DNA of 42,793 nt from Marinitoga hydrogenitolerans DSM 16785 (lineage in GTDB: Bacteria > Thermotogota > Thermotogae > Petrotogales > Petrotogaceae). The notes under the pieces are model-generated. The model worked only from the letters and a program-made list of their open reading frames with translations. It was not told where the DNA came from and ran no database searches. Below, one piece after another: positions 17,309-23,782 of this stretch; position 1 is the stretch's first letter; every line of letters starts with the position of its first letter. The translations under genes were made by a program, and so were the position numbers. The DNA lies in NCBI RefSeq assembly GCF_900129175.1, contig NZ_FQUI01000005.1, forward strand, positions 1 through 42,793. The letters are read 5' to 3'.

Positions 17309-17338
17309 ATTATATAACATATATGTTATATTTAGCAA
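17309..17338 (-). promoter_or_regulatory. Promoter and palindromic operator of the toxin-antitoxin-chaperone operon
   Basis: On the minus strand TTGCTA and TATAAT (plus-strand 17309-17314) are separated by 18 bases. The spacer is filled by a perfect 18-bp palindrome, TATAACATA/TATGTTATA (17313-17330), overlapping the -10 edge. This is the expected site for autorepression by the XRE antitoxin. Confidence 0.75.
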
Positions 17339-17465
17339 CTTGATTAAAATAAATTATTATCAATTAAGAGTTAAAATCTTTGTTTTCCTCCGTTATTCTT
17401 CTTTTTTTATATTGTGTAACAACTTTCTATAACAAATGTGAAAATTCCAAAAAAGATATAATTTC

Positions 17466-18086
17466 TCACTCCCACTTCTCGTATTTCCCCACTACTTTAC
17501 CAACGATGAGAATGTCATTCCAATTTCGCCTTGGTATTACTATTGGCGGGTGATTTTCATTTAAACTGATCAAAGTAATTGCATTTTCAGATTTATAATA
17601 TTTTTTTACTACGCCTTCATTTCCATTGATAATGATTACTCCAATTTCTCCGTTTTCAAGAATTGGTTGTTTTAAAACTACAGCTACATCTCCATCCTTT
17701 AAACGAGGCTCCATTGAATCTCCTTTAACGATTAAACCAAAATCACCTTTCATACCGTCGGGTATAACAATATAATCAATCAATTCTTGATAAGCAATTT
17801 CCCCATGTTCACTGTTAGCAGCAACATAACCATAAACAGGGATTTGCTTTAAAGTAAGTTTGCTATCTTCGATAGGAGTTGTTTTGTTATTTATTCCTAA
17901 AAGAAAATCGACAGATACATCTAATATTTTTGCAAGTTCAGAGGCAATTTTAATATCAGGAATTGATTTTCCTCTTTCCCACATTGCTATAGTAGACTGA
18001 CCAACATGAAGCAAATCAGCTAAATCTTTTTGTCTTAAATTTTTATTCAATCTTGCTTGTTTTAATCTTTCTGCAAATTTTTCCAT
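17466..18086 (-). CDS. CI/LexA-type prophage repressor (HTH + S24 peptidase)
   Basis: A 206-residue repressor that should hold the phage in lysogeny. The XRE helix-turn-helix is at 8-62 (RQKDLADLLHVGQSTIAMWE), and the S24 autoprotease domain spans about 81-200, with catalytic Ser124 in KGDSMEP and Lys161 in GVVKKYY. The usual Ala-Gly self-cleavage bond is replaced by Ala90-Asn91 in GYVAANSEHGE, so RecA-triggered cleavage may be altered or lost. It is divergent from the Cro gene, with three matching operators between them. The start follows GAGGTG. Confidence 0.93.
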   Translation of the reverse strand: MEKFAERLKQARLNKNLRQKDLADLLHVGQSTIAMWERGKSIPDIKIASELAKILDVSVDFLLGINNKTTPIEDSKLTLKQIPVYGYVAANSEHGEIAYQELIDYIVIPDGMKGDFGLIVKGDSMEPRLKDGDVAVVLKQPILENGEIGVIIINGNEGVVKKYYKSENAITLISLNENHPPIVIPRRNWNDILIVGKVVGKYEKWE

Positions 18087-18103
18087 AATTTCACCTCGTG
18101 AAA

Positions 18104-18131
18104 ATTATACACCAAAATCAACTAAATTGAT
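18104..18131 (-). promoter_or_regulatory. Repressor-maintenance promoter with operator O1
   Basis: A TATAAT hexamer on the minus strand (18104-18109) lies just before the repressor gene; its -35 is weak. The operator ATCAA-N5-TTGAT at 18117-18131 overlaps the -35/spacer, so the repressor can control itself. Confidence 0.65.
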
Positions 18132-18180
18132 ACATGTATGTTTAATATTAATTTTTAATATAAAATTCATATTTTTGTAA

Positions 18181-18224
18181 TTGACATATCAATACAGTTG
18201 ATGTATAATATCAATGTAATTGAT
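18181..18224 (+). promoter_or_regulatory. Early rightward promoter with operators O2 and O3
   Basis: TTGACA (18181-18186) and TATAAT (18204-18209) at exactly 17-bp spacing form a consensus sigma-70 promoter. ATCAA-N5-TTGAT operators lie in the spacer (18188-18202) and directly after the -10 (18210-18224). Repressor bound at either site would block it. Confidence 0.9.
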
Positions 18225-18269
18225 TTTTAAATAATAAACATTAATTTAAATGATACAGGAGGTGAATAA

Positions 18270-18479
18270 ATGAAAAAAATAAAATTTTATCGTTTAAAAA
18301 AAGGCTTGACACAAAAAAAGTTAGCCAAGCTCTTAAATGTTCAACAAAACACCGTAGCCATGTGGGAAACTGGTAGAAGCAAACCACCGCTTGACAAAGC
18401 CCTAAAAATAGCCAAAGCACTCGGAACGACTGTGGAAGAACTTTTCGATTTTAATGATAAACCATTAGCGAGGAGGTGA
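18270..18479 (+). CDS. Cro-like XRE regulator
   Basis: A 69-residue protein made almost only of one XRE helix-turn-helix (KGLTQKKLAKLLNVQQNTVA, MWETGRSKP). It is the first gene of the early rightward operon, 165 bases from the CI-type gene across three shared operators, and its recognition helix region (QQNTVAMWE) resembles that of the repressor (GQSTIAMWE). These facts point to a Cro role: lowering repressor expression during lytic growth. Starts after AGGAGGTG; the antirepressor follows within 5 bases. Confidence 0.88.
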   Translation: MKKIKFYRLKKGLTQKKLAKLLNVQQNTVAMWETGRSKPPLDKALKIAKALGTTVEELFDFNDKPLARR

Positions 18480-18483
18480 TGCA

Positions 18484-19200
18484 ATGAGAGAACTTATTCC
18501 TGTAAGCGAAAAGATTTTTGGTGGAGAAAAAATTCAAACAGTAAATGCAAGAGAATTACACAAAAAGTTGAAGGTTGGATCAAGGTTCAATGATTGGATA
18601 AGAAACAGAATAGAAAAATATGGATTTATAGACGGTATTGATTTTATAACGCTTACTAAAAATTTAGTAAGCGGCGGAAAACAAAAAGAATATTACATTT
18701 CACTAGACATGGCAAAAGAATTATGTATGGTTGAAAATAACGAATTAGGAAGAATGTTCAGAAAATATTTTATTGAAGTTGAAAAGCGATATAAAAAAAT
18801 ACAAACACCAAAACTACCGCAAAATTATCTTGAAGCATTAAAAGAATTAGTAAGAGTAGAGGAAGAACGTCAAGCTCTTGAAGCAGAAAATAAACAAATG
18901 AAACCCAAAGCAGAAGCATTTAATGATTTGATTTCAACAGAAGGCAAATACACAATGTCAGAAGTTGCAAAATTATTAAACTGGGGACGAAACAGATTAT
19001 TTAAGTTTTTAAGAATGCAAGGAATTTTAAGAAGCAACAACGAGCCTTATCAAGAATATGTAGATAGAGGATATTTTAAATTAAGAACATATACAATTAA
19101 ACACACAGATTTTGAAGAAGTAAAAGTTCAAACTTTAGTTACACCAAAAGGTCTTGAGTGGATCAGAAAAATTTTAAAAAGAGAAATTGAGTTTATATAA
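18484..19200 (+). CDS. Phage antirepressor (AntA/AntB + KilA-C)
   Basis: A 238-residue two-domain protein. Residues 15-95 form an AntA/AntB-type domain (NARELHKKLKVGSRFNDWI, then GIDFITLTKN and YYISLDMAKELCMVE). A coiled linker (115-145) leads to a KilA-C domain (145-235: TEGKYTMSEVAKLLNWGRNR, LFKFLRMQGIL). Such proteins inactivate phage repressors and promote induction. It is co-transcribed with the Cro gene. A boxA-like element and a hairpin follow its stop at 19209-19248. Confidence 0.9.
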   Translation: MRELIPVSEKIFGGEKIQTVNARELHKKLKVGSRFNDWIRNRIEKYGFIDGIDFITLTKNLVSGGKQKEYYISLDMAKELCMVENNELGRMFRKYFIEVEKRYKKIQTPKLPQNYLEALKELVRVEEERQALEAENKQMKPKAEAFNDLISTEGKYTMSEVAKLLNWGRNRLFKFLRMQGILRSNNEPYQEYVDRGYFKLRTYTIKHTDFEEVKVQTLVTPKGLEWIRKILKREIEFI

Positions 19201-19208
19201 GACCAAAA

Positions 19209-19248
19209 GCTCTTTGGAAAGTGAATAAAAAGGTTGCACAAGGCAACC
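19209..19248 (+). promoter_or_regulatory. nut-like element: boxA plus 5-base-loop hairpin
   Basis: GCTCTTTGGAAAG at 19209 resembles the bacterial rrn and lambdoid boxA (TGCTCTTTAACA in E. coli). Fourteen bases after that motif, GGTTGC-ACAAG-GCAACC (19232-19248) forms a 6-bp hairpin with a 5-base loop and no T-run, as boxB does. It sits at the end of the Cro/antirepressor unit, before minus-strand genes. Confidence 0.5.
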
Positions 19249-19298
19249 GTTAAAAAACTACTTTGTTAATATTTTTAATATTTTCTTAAATTTTTTAA

Positions 19299-19490
19299 TT
19301 AATTATGATTTTCACCAAATTTAAAATGCATAATAGCTCCACAATTATTACAAATAGATATTTTAACTTTGATACCTTCCATAGGTTTAATTAGTTCCCC
19401 TCTTTTTTGATTATCAATGGGTATCAAAAAGTCTCCGTTTTGAATTTCTAAGTCACCATTTTTACAAATTGGACATTTATAAATTTTCAT
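19299..19490 (-). CDS. Small zinc-ribbon protein
   Basis: A 63-residue protein with two metal-binding pairs, CPIC near the N-terminus (residues 5-8) and CNNC near residues 48-51, the spacing of a zinc ribbon. The layout recalls YgiT/MqsA-type N-terminal zinc fingers but there is no HTH part. It follows the 243-residue gene on the same strand after 46 bases and belongs to the second regulatory cassette (19299-20686). Function unknown. Confidence 0.65.
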   Translation of the reverse strand: MKIYKCPICKNGDLEIQNGDFLIPIDNQKRGELIKPMEGIKVKISICNNCGAIMHFKFGENHN

Positions 19491-19536
19491 AAAAAAATAC
19501 CTCCTTAATAATTTGTTTGAAAAATTAAAATTAAAA

Positions 19537-20259
19537 TTAAAATTCTAATTCATCAAATCCATTAAATTCTTCGGCTATTGAAATGATACGTTGAACTTTT
19601 TCTTTTTTAGCTCTATCTAGAACACTAATAGCAAAGTATTTAGCATTCATTTTTACTTTATTGAATAGCTTTTTGGTTCCAATGTTATGTACAAGCATTT
19701 CTTGAGAAATATGGTAAACATAAAAACCATCATATTTAAGGTTGTTTTCTTTTATTAATTCTGTACCAATAGCATACAAAGCTTTTACGTGATCCGCCTT
19801 CCAAATTTTTTTTGAAGATGGAATGATATATAGTAAATATTTTTTATTTTTGTTTTTTAATACAAAATGTGGAGTTAATTTAATACGTACGCCTTTTTCA
19901 TAATCATTTCCATATTCAAACAGAATTCTTAATGTATTTCCTTTATATAAGAACAACTTATTTTCCCACTTTTTTGATTTAAGAAAATTTGCAAATTTAG
20001 TAAAAGTTTCTATATTTTTGTTTTTCCAATCAATATACTTGTGATTAATATAATTAGCTGAATTTAAAAAATCATATATTTCAGATTCTTGGATTCCATT
20101 AATCATTTTTTCAACAGAATCAAAAAAAACTGAATAAGCACGTGGAGCAAATTTAACTCCTTCTTTGAATTTTTTATATAGTTTTTCATAACTGGTAACA
20201 GGTTCATTAACTAATTTAGCAATTAAACTAGCTGAAATATTATGAACACTTTTTTCCAT
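19537..20259 (-). CDS. Unknown 240-aa protein of the second regulatory cassette
   Basis: No family recognised. The 240-residue product is mixed helix/strand without signal peptide or membrane segment. The middle is beta-rich and basic (GVRIKLTPHFVLKNKNKKYL, LYIIPSSKKIW), with helices at both ends. No HEXXH metalloprotease or nuclease motif is seen. The ATG follows AAAGGGG at good spacing; an ATG three codons earlier is too close. It lies between an XRE repressor and a zinc-ribbon gene on the same strand, so the three may form one lysogenic unit. Confidence 0.6.
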   Translation of the reverse strand: MEKSVHNISASLIAKLVNEPVTSYEKLYKKFKEGVKFAPRAYSVFFDSVEKMINGIQESEIYDFLNSANYINHKYIDWKNKNIETFTKFANFLKSKKWENKLFLYKGNTLRILFEYGNDYEKGVRIKLTPHFVLKNKNKKYLLYIIPSSKKIWKADHVKALYAIGTELIKENNLKYDGFYVYHISQEMLVHNIGTKKLFNKVKMNAKYFAISVLDRAKKEKVQRIISIAEEFNGFDELEF

Positions 20260-20332
20260 AAAAATCATCCCCTTTATATGATTTTTGCCATTAAGGCATT
20301 ATTGTCCCCCGATTAAATTTTCAAAAAATAAT

Positions 20333-20686
20333 TTATTCAAAATCCTTAATTTTCTTAGAAATATCGATTAACTCATTACCGATGATTTCTAATTTTTCAG
20401 AAAGTTTTAATGATTTCAATTCATCGATTTTTGTAATTTGTTCTTTGACAAAGTCTGGTAGTTTGTTGGGTTTAGGGATCTCAAGTGTGTCAATTTCTTC
20501 AAAAAAATATGCTGTAGATACATTTAATGCTTTTGATATTTTTTGAATAACATCAGCACTTGGGATTCTCTCACCCTTTTCATAAAAATATAGCGAAGAT
20601 AAAGCTATACCTGTTTCTTCGGCTAATTTTTGACGAGTGTATCCTTTTAATTCACGAGCATTTCTCAAACGTTCTGGTAAAGACAT
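20333..20686 (-). CDS. Second XRE repressor
   Basis: A 117-residue regulator with an N-terminal XRE helix-turn-helix (5-60: YTRQKLAEETGIALSSLYFY, EKGERIPS) and a short helical C-terminal part (75-117) probably for dimerization. It has no S24 or metalloprotease domain. It is divergent from another small HTH gene at 20853, repeating the CI/Cro layout found at 17466-18479. TTACAAT-type sites lie in between. It would provide a second level of control over the replication operon. Confidence 0.85.
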   Translation of the reverse strand: MSLPERLRNARELKGYTRQKLAEETGIALSSLYFYEKGERIPSADVIQKISKALNVSTAYFFEEIDTLEIPKPNKLPDFVKEQITKIDELKSLKLSEKLEIIGNELIDISKKIKDFE

Positions 20687-20702
20687 TAAACCACTCCTTC
20701 TC

Positions 20703-20804
20703 TTACAATTGTAATAATAAACTTTTTTTGAAAATTTGTCAATATTCGGATAATAATATTGTAACTTTTTCTTAATTGACTTTTACTTACAATAGTAGTA
20801 TTAT
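20703..20804. promoter_or_regulatory. Second divergent switch: promoter and TTACAAT operators
   Basis: TTGACT (20776-20781) and TATTAT (20799-20804) at 17-bp spacing drive the plus strand. TTACAAT motifs occur at 20703 (in the perfect palindrome TTACAATTGTAA), inverted at 20758-20764, and at 20787 inside the promoter spacer. They are probable operators for the XRE pair. Confidence 0.7.
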
Positions 20805-20852
20805 TATAATAGAAGATAAAAAACAAACATTCGTTTTGTAGGAGGTGAAAAC

Positions 20853-21086
20853 ATGAAAAAAATTATAAAAAACAATTTAAGGTTTTACAGAGAAAAAGCT
20901 GGATTAACTTTACAAGATTTAGCCAATGCAACAGGAATATCTATGTCAATGCTTTATTTTGTCGAAAAAAACAACAGAGGAATATCTTTCTTTTTAGCCG
21001 ACAGAATCGCATATGTTTTAGATGTTCCACTTGAAGAAATATTTCCTGAATTTGCTGAAAGAAAATCACCGTTACCAACTAAATAA
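20853..21086 (+). CDS. Cro-like XRE regulator of the second switch
   Basis: A 77-residue XRE protein (AGLTLQDLANATGISMSMLY, FVEKNNRGISFFLADRIAYV) with a short proline-containing tail. Its helix SMSMLYFVEK parallels SSLYFYEK of the divergent repressor, suggesting overlapping DNA targets. First gene of the replication/recombination operon. Starts after GGAGGTG. Confidence 0.85.
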   Translation: MKKIIKNNLRFYREKAGLTLQDLANATGISMSMLYFVEKNNRGISFFLADRIAYVLDVPLEEIFPEFAERKSPLPTK

Positions 21087-21113
21087 TAAAGAAATTTTAT
21101 GGAGGTGATACAA

Positions 21114-21275
21114 ATGGAGACTTCTAAAGAAAAAAATAAAGAAAAATTTATGAGATTAGCGAAAATATTTCTTATTCTAGATGAGGAGGACGAGAAAAAT
21201 GGAAAAATTACACCCACTAGGAGTGTTTCTTTACAGAAACAAGAAAACAAGAGAGTATCTAATTCAAATTGCTAA
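21114..21275 (+). CDS. Small 53-aa early protein
   Basis: The ATG at 21114 follows TATGGAGGTGATACAA, a strong site, 28 bases after the HTH gene. The product is charged, helical at first (KEKFMRLAKIFLILDEEDEK) and polar later. No family recognised. A second frame at 21199-21375 overlaps its end. Confidence 0.55.
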   Translation: METSKEKNKEKFMRLAKIFLILDEEDEKNGKITPTRSVSLQKQENKRVSNSNC

Positions 21276-21375
21276 AAGGAGGGGAGAAAATGGGGAAGAT
21301 AAGAAAAGTAGCGATTCCAAAAGTCCCGGTTGCTTATCTAATCCAAGAAAACACCAACAGTATTGCCAACAGTGA
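21199..21375 (+). CDS. Possible 58-aa overlapping early protein
   Basis: A competing frame with its own good ribosome site (GAGGAGGACGAGAAAA then ATG). The first ~35 residues look protein-like (HPLGVFLYRNKKTREYLIQI, AKRRG). The tail runs through the start of the next gene and looks like out-of-frame sequence. It is less certain than its neighbours. Confidence 0.35.
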   Translation: MEKLHPLGVFLYRNKKTREYLIQIAKRRGENGEDKKSSDSKSPGCLSNPRKHQQYCQQ

Positions 21376-21751
21376 TTTTATATTAATCGATCTTCAAAAA
21401 TACAATGATCTTGAAGAGAAAGAAAATGAAGCTTTTGAGGTATTGAAAAATATTTTAGAAAACACTAAAGAATATAGTAAGTATGAGATTATTGACAGAG
21501 TACGGAGAGCTTTAAAAATGTTAAATTTTGTAGACATGAAACAAGATGAAATTATAATAAAAGTTCAACTTAGATCAATTCAAATTAAAAAAGAAAATAG
21601 AAAATCGAATGGGTATCTTCAAATTTATGATATCAAAGGTCCATATCAAAAATGGAAGATAAAAGAAGGAATTAAAAAGTATAAAGAAGAACAATCGAGA
21701 TTAATGAAATTACCCCTAAAAGAAAACGCCCACACCGTGGGGTCGGTGTGA
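21290..21751 (+). CDS. Early phage protein of unknown function
   Basis: A 153-residue protein. The ATG at 21290 follows AAAAGGAGGGG. It starts with a basic strand region (KIRKVAIPKVPVAYLIQE), followed by helices rich in Glu/Lys and a basic C-terminal half (RSIQIKKENRKSNGYLQIYD). Charge pattern suggests nucleic-acid contact but there is no recognisable motif. It sits in the early operon upstream of the RecT genes. A GC-rich hairpin (CACACC/GGTGTG) covers its last codons. Confidence 0.65.
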   Translation: MGKIRKVAIPKVPVAYLIQENTNSIANSDFILIDLQKYNDLEEKENEAFEVLKNILENTKEYSKYEIIDRVRRALKMLNFVDMKQDEIIIKVQLRSIQIKKENRKSNGYLQIYDIKGPYQKWKIKEGIKKYKEEQSRLMKLPLKENAHTVGSV

Positions 21752-21829
21752 GCTTAGGAATTTTGGGAATGATAAGTATTCCATTGATATTATACCATAA
21801 AAAATAAAAAAGTCAAGAGGAGGGAAAAA

Positions 21830-22312
21830 ATGGGAGAAAAAACTTTTTTAATTAAAGAAAAAACAATTAATGGGTTAAAAGAAATGAAAAAAAACGAAAA
21901 TGTGGATTATGGAAAACTAGCAGATAAAATAGCAGAACTAAAAGAAATGGAAGATAAATTAAAAGCTCGTAGAGTTGAATTACAAAAGAAACTTACAGAA
22001 CAATTGCCAAGACCTTTAGATAAAGCAACATTATATGTAGAAGGCTCTAAAGCAAAACTAAAAGTATCATGGACTGAAAGTTATAAGATTAGTCAAAAAG
22101 AAGCTAAGATTTTTGCTGAAAGATATCCAAGAGTAGCCCAAAAAGTTTTTTCTATTACTTATAAGCCAAAAAAGAGTAGCATATCAACAATGGAAAGAAC
22201 TATTAAGGATGCTCCTGAATACGAAAAGCCATTACTTGAATTAAAACAAATAATAAAAATAGAAGAAGACGTAAGAGTTTCAATAGAAAAGGCAGGTGAA
22301 AAAGATGAGTGA
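21830..22312 (+). CDS. Early protein paired with RecT
   Basis: A 160-residue protein. Residues 25-60 form a strong coiled coil (LADKIAELKEMEDKLKARRV). A beta region (LYVEGSKAKLKVSWTESYKI) and helices follow. Its last codons overlap the start of the RecT gene by 8 bases, so the two are coupled. The place next to a single-strand annealing protein is often held by an exonuclease or Gam-like inhibitor; I see no exonuclease motif. A Gam-like role is possible only by analogy. Confidence 0.65.
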   Translation: MGEKTFLIKEKTINGLKEMKKNENVDYGKLADKIAELKEMEDKLKARRVELQKKLTEQLPRPLDKATLYVEGSKAKLKVSWTESYKISQKEAKIFAERYPRVAQKVFSITYKPKKSSISTMERTIKDAPEYEKPLLELKQIIKIEEDVRVSIEKAGEKDE

Positions 22313-23186
22313 AATTAAACCTGTCGAGTCAAAAGAAATAAAATTTTCAAGCGAAGAAGTTCAATTAATAAAAGAAACTGTTGCTAAAGGCACAACAGAT
22401 GTAGAATTTAGATTTTTTTTGGAGTTAGCTAAACGTTATGACTTGGATCCGTTTAAAAAACAAATTTGGTGCGTAAAGTATGGAAATTCACCGGCAACTA
22501 TTTTTACTGGAAGAGATGGATTTTTACATATTGCTCATAAGTCTGGTAAATTTGCAAGTTTAAAGACATTTGCTTTGGTTCTAGATAAAAATGGAGAAGT
22601 AAAGGAAGCTGATGTTTGTCCTGATCCTAGAAGATTAGTTGGAGCAAAATGTTATGTTTTTAGAAACGATTGGAAAGAACCTTTAGTTCAATCTGTTCTT
22701 TTAAGAGAATATAACACTGGGAAAAGCAATTGGGCAAAAATGCCAGAGACAATGATCAAAAAAGTTGCAGAATCTATGGCATTAAGAAAAGCTTTTGATG
22801 TCTCAGGATTATATGCTCCTGAAGAATTTGATCAAGTAAAAGAAGAACAATACACCGAAACAAAAAATATAAGAAAGCAAAAAACTATGTCAAAAAATAA
22901 TAAAAATATAAATCCACAATTGATTTTAGTTTTAAGAGAAAAAGTAAAAACTTTATCTGAAATGCTTGGTGTAAAAGAAGAAATGATATTGCACGAATTA
23001 GAAAGAAGAGTGAAAAAAACAATTGGAGAATTTACAAATGATGAAAGAAATCAAGCAATAAAATTTCTTATTAAATGGATTGAAAAAGAAGAAAAAGCAC
23101 AACAACCTGAAATAATAATTGAGGAACCATATAAAGAAGAGAATTTAATGGCAGAGGCAGCAAGATTATTTGAAGAAAACGTTTAG
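22305..23186 (+). CDS. RecT/Bet-family single-strand annealing protein
   Basis: A 293-residue recombinase that anneals complementary strands in phage recombination. The core (about 20-175) shows the Bet/RecT pattern: LELAKRYDLDPFKKQIWCVK, then ATIFTGRDGFLHIAHKSGKF and the end of the core MPETMIKKVAESMALRKAFD, followed by GLYAPEEFDQ. A lysine-rich linker leads to a helical C-terminal domain (about 205-293). The ATG at 22305 follows GGCAGGTG and overlaps the upstream gene. No dedicated exonuclease is visible in the window. Confidence 0.9.
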   Translation: MSEIKPVESKEIKFSSEEVQLIKETVAKGTTDVEFRFFLELAKRYDLDPFKKQIWCVKYGNSPATIFTGRDGFLHIAHKSGKFASLKTFALVLDKNGEVKEADVCPDPRRLVGAKCYVFRNDWKEPLVQSVLLREYNTGKSNWAKMPETMIKKVAESMALRKAFDVSGLYAPEEFDQVKEEQYTETKNIRKQKTMSKNNKNINPQLILVLREKVKTLSEMLGVKEEMILHELERRVKKTIGEFTNDERNQAIKFLIKWIEKEEKAQQPEIIIEEPYKEENLMAEAARLFEENV

Positions 23187-23208
23187 GGGCTCCCCCCGCC
23201 CCTTTTTT
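23186..23208 (+). terminator. Intrinsic terminator after recT
   Basis: GGGGC (23186-23190) pairs with GCCCC (23198-23202), followed by six T. It starts at the recT stop codon. A boxA-like GCTCTTTA follows at 23213. Confidence 0.8.
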
Positions 23209-23212
23209 CAAA

Positions 23213-23223
23213 GCTCTTTAATA
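23213..23223 (+). promoter_or_regulatory. boxA-like element
   Basis: GCTCTTTAATA directly after the recT terminator matches the GCTCTTTA core of boxA antitermination signals. Similar copies stand at 19209 and 23710 on the same strand. Confidence 0.4.
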
Positions 23224-23262
23224 TCTTCCCCTTTCAGTGTATTAAGTTGGTGGGATAAAATG

Positions 23263-23450
23263 TTGGGAGTGCAGGATGTATTAATTAGGAGTAGAACGTC
23301 TATGACCACGTACTTTTTCAATTTTACCATTTTTTTTACGGGTATAAGATTTAACTGGAACTATCTTTTTCCCTTTATTTGTTTTGGCCATTATATCACC
23401 TCCTTTCATTGAAAATTAAATAAATTTTAGAATTATATCTGCACTCCCAA
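23263..23450. repeat. 12-bp inverted repeat flanking a small minus-strand gene
   Basis: TTGGGAGTGCAG (23263-23274) and CTGCACTCCCAA (23439-23450) are perfect complements about 165 bases apart. They lie at the predicted 5' end and at the 3' end of the 36-aa gene's transcript, so the RNA ends could pair with each other. Confidence 0.7.
23281..23391 (-). CDS. 36-aa very basic small protein
   Basis: A small minus-strand gene starting after AAAGGAGGTGATATA. The product begins MAKTNKGKKIVPVKSYTRKK and ends VRGHRRSTPN. The VKxYxRK...VRGHxRSxP pattern recurs in small or C-terminal basic segments of many bacterial and phage proteins, so it is probably a genuine conserved peptide. It contains no acidic residue except one Glu. 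It lies opposite to all its neighbours, with its own promoter (TTGATT-18-TATAAT, plus-strand 23455-23484). Function unknown. Confidence 0.65.
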   Translation of the reverse strand: MAKTNKGKKIVPVKSYTRKKNGKIEKVRGHRRSTPN

Positions 23451-23454
23451 TTTT

Positions 23455-23484
23455 ATTATACAACATATTGTTATACAAAATCAA
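23455..23484 (-). promoter_or_regulatory. Promoter of the 36-aa gene with imperfect palindrome
   Basis: Minus-strand TTGATT and TATAAT are 18 bases apart. The spacer holds an imperfect palindrome TATAACAATATGTTGTATA, similar to the antitoxin operator at 17313-17330. An XRE gene diverges just to the right. Confidence 0.5.
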
Positions 23485-23510
23485 GTTTTACCATATATGG
23501 TGGTGATAAA

Positions 23511-23699
23511 ATGTTTTCAGATAATTTAAGAAGAATAAGAATAGAAAATAAAATTAATCAGAGAGAACTTGCAAAAAAATTGAATGTTACACAAGAAACT
23601 ATTAGCTATTGGGAAACTGGGAAAAGGCAACCGACTTTAGACAAATTAGTAAAACTTTCTAAAATATTCAATATTTCAATAGATGATTTATTAAAATAA
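23511..23699 (+). CDS. Small XRE regulator
   Basis: A 62-residue protein consisting of one XRE helix-turn-helix (NKINQRELAKKLNVTQETIS, YWETGKRQP, ISIDDLLK). It diverges from the 36-aa gene and lies just upstream of the replication genes. It may control both. A CCATATATGG palindrome (23491-23500) overlaps its ribosome site region. Confidence 0.85.
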   Translation: MFSDNLRRIRIENKINQRELAKKLNVTQETISYWETGKRQPTLDKLVKLSKIFNISIDDLLK

Positions 23700-23709
23700 A
23701 TTTTAAAAA

Positions 23710-23726
23710 GCTCTTTGACAAGTTAA
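23710..23726 (+). promoter_or_regulatory. boxA-like element before the replication genes
   Basis: GCTCTTTGACAAGTTAA is the closest of the three copies to the rrn boxA (TGCTCTTTAACAATTTA in E. coli). It is 57 bases upstream of the initiator ATG. The copy at 19209 shares AAAGCTCTTTG, AAGT and AATA with it. Confidence 0.45.
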
Positions 23727-23782
23727 TATCTGAAATTTTAGCTATAAGAACGAATACTATATCAATAAAAGAGGTGGAATAT

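Noticed and set aside
19537-20259. ImmA/IrrE-type metalloprotease paired with the second repressor
   Set aside because: The protein has no HEXXH motif or other metalloprotease signature.
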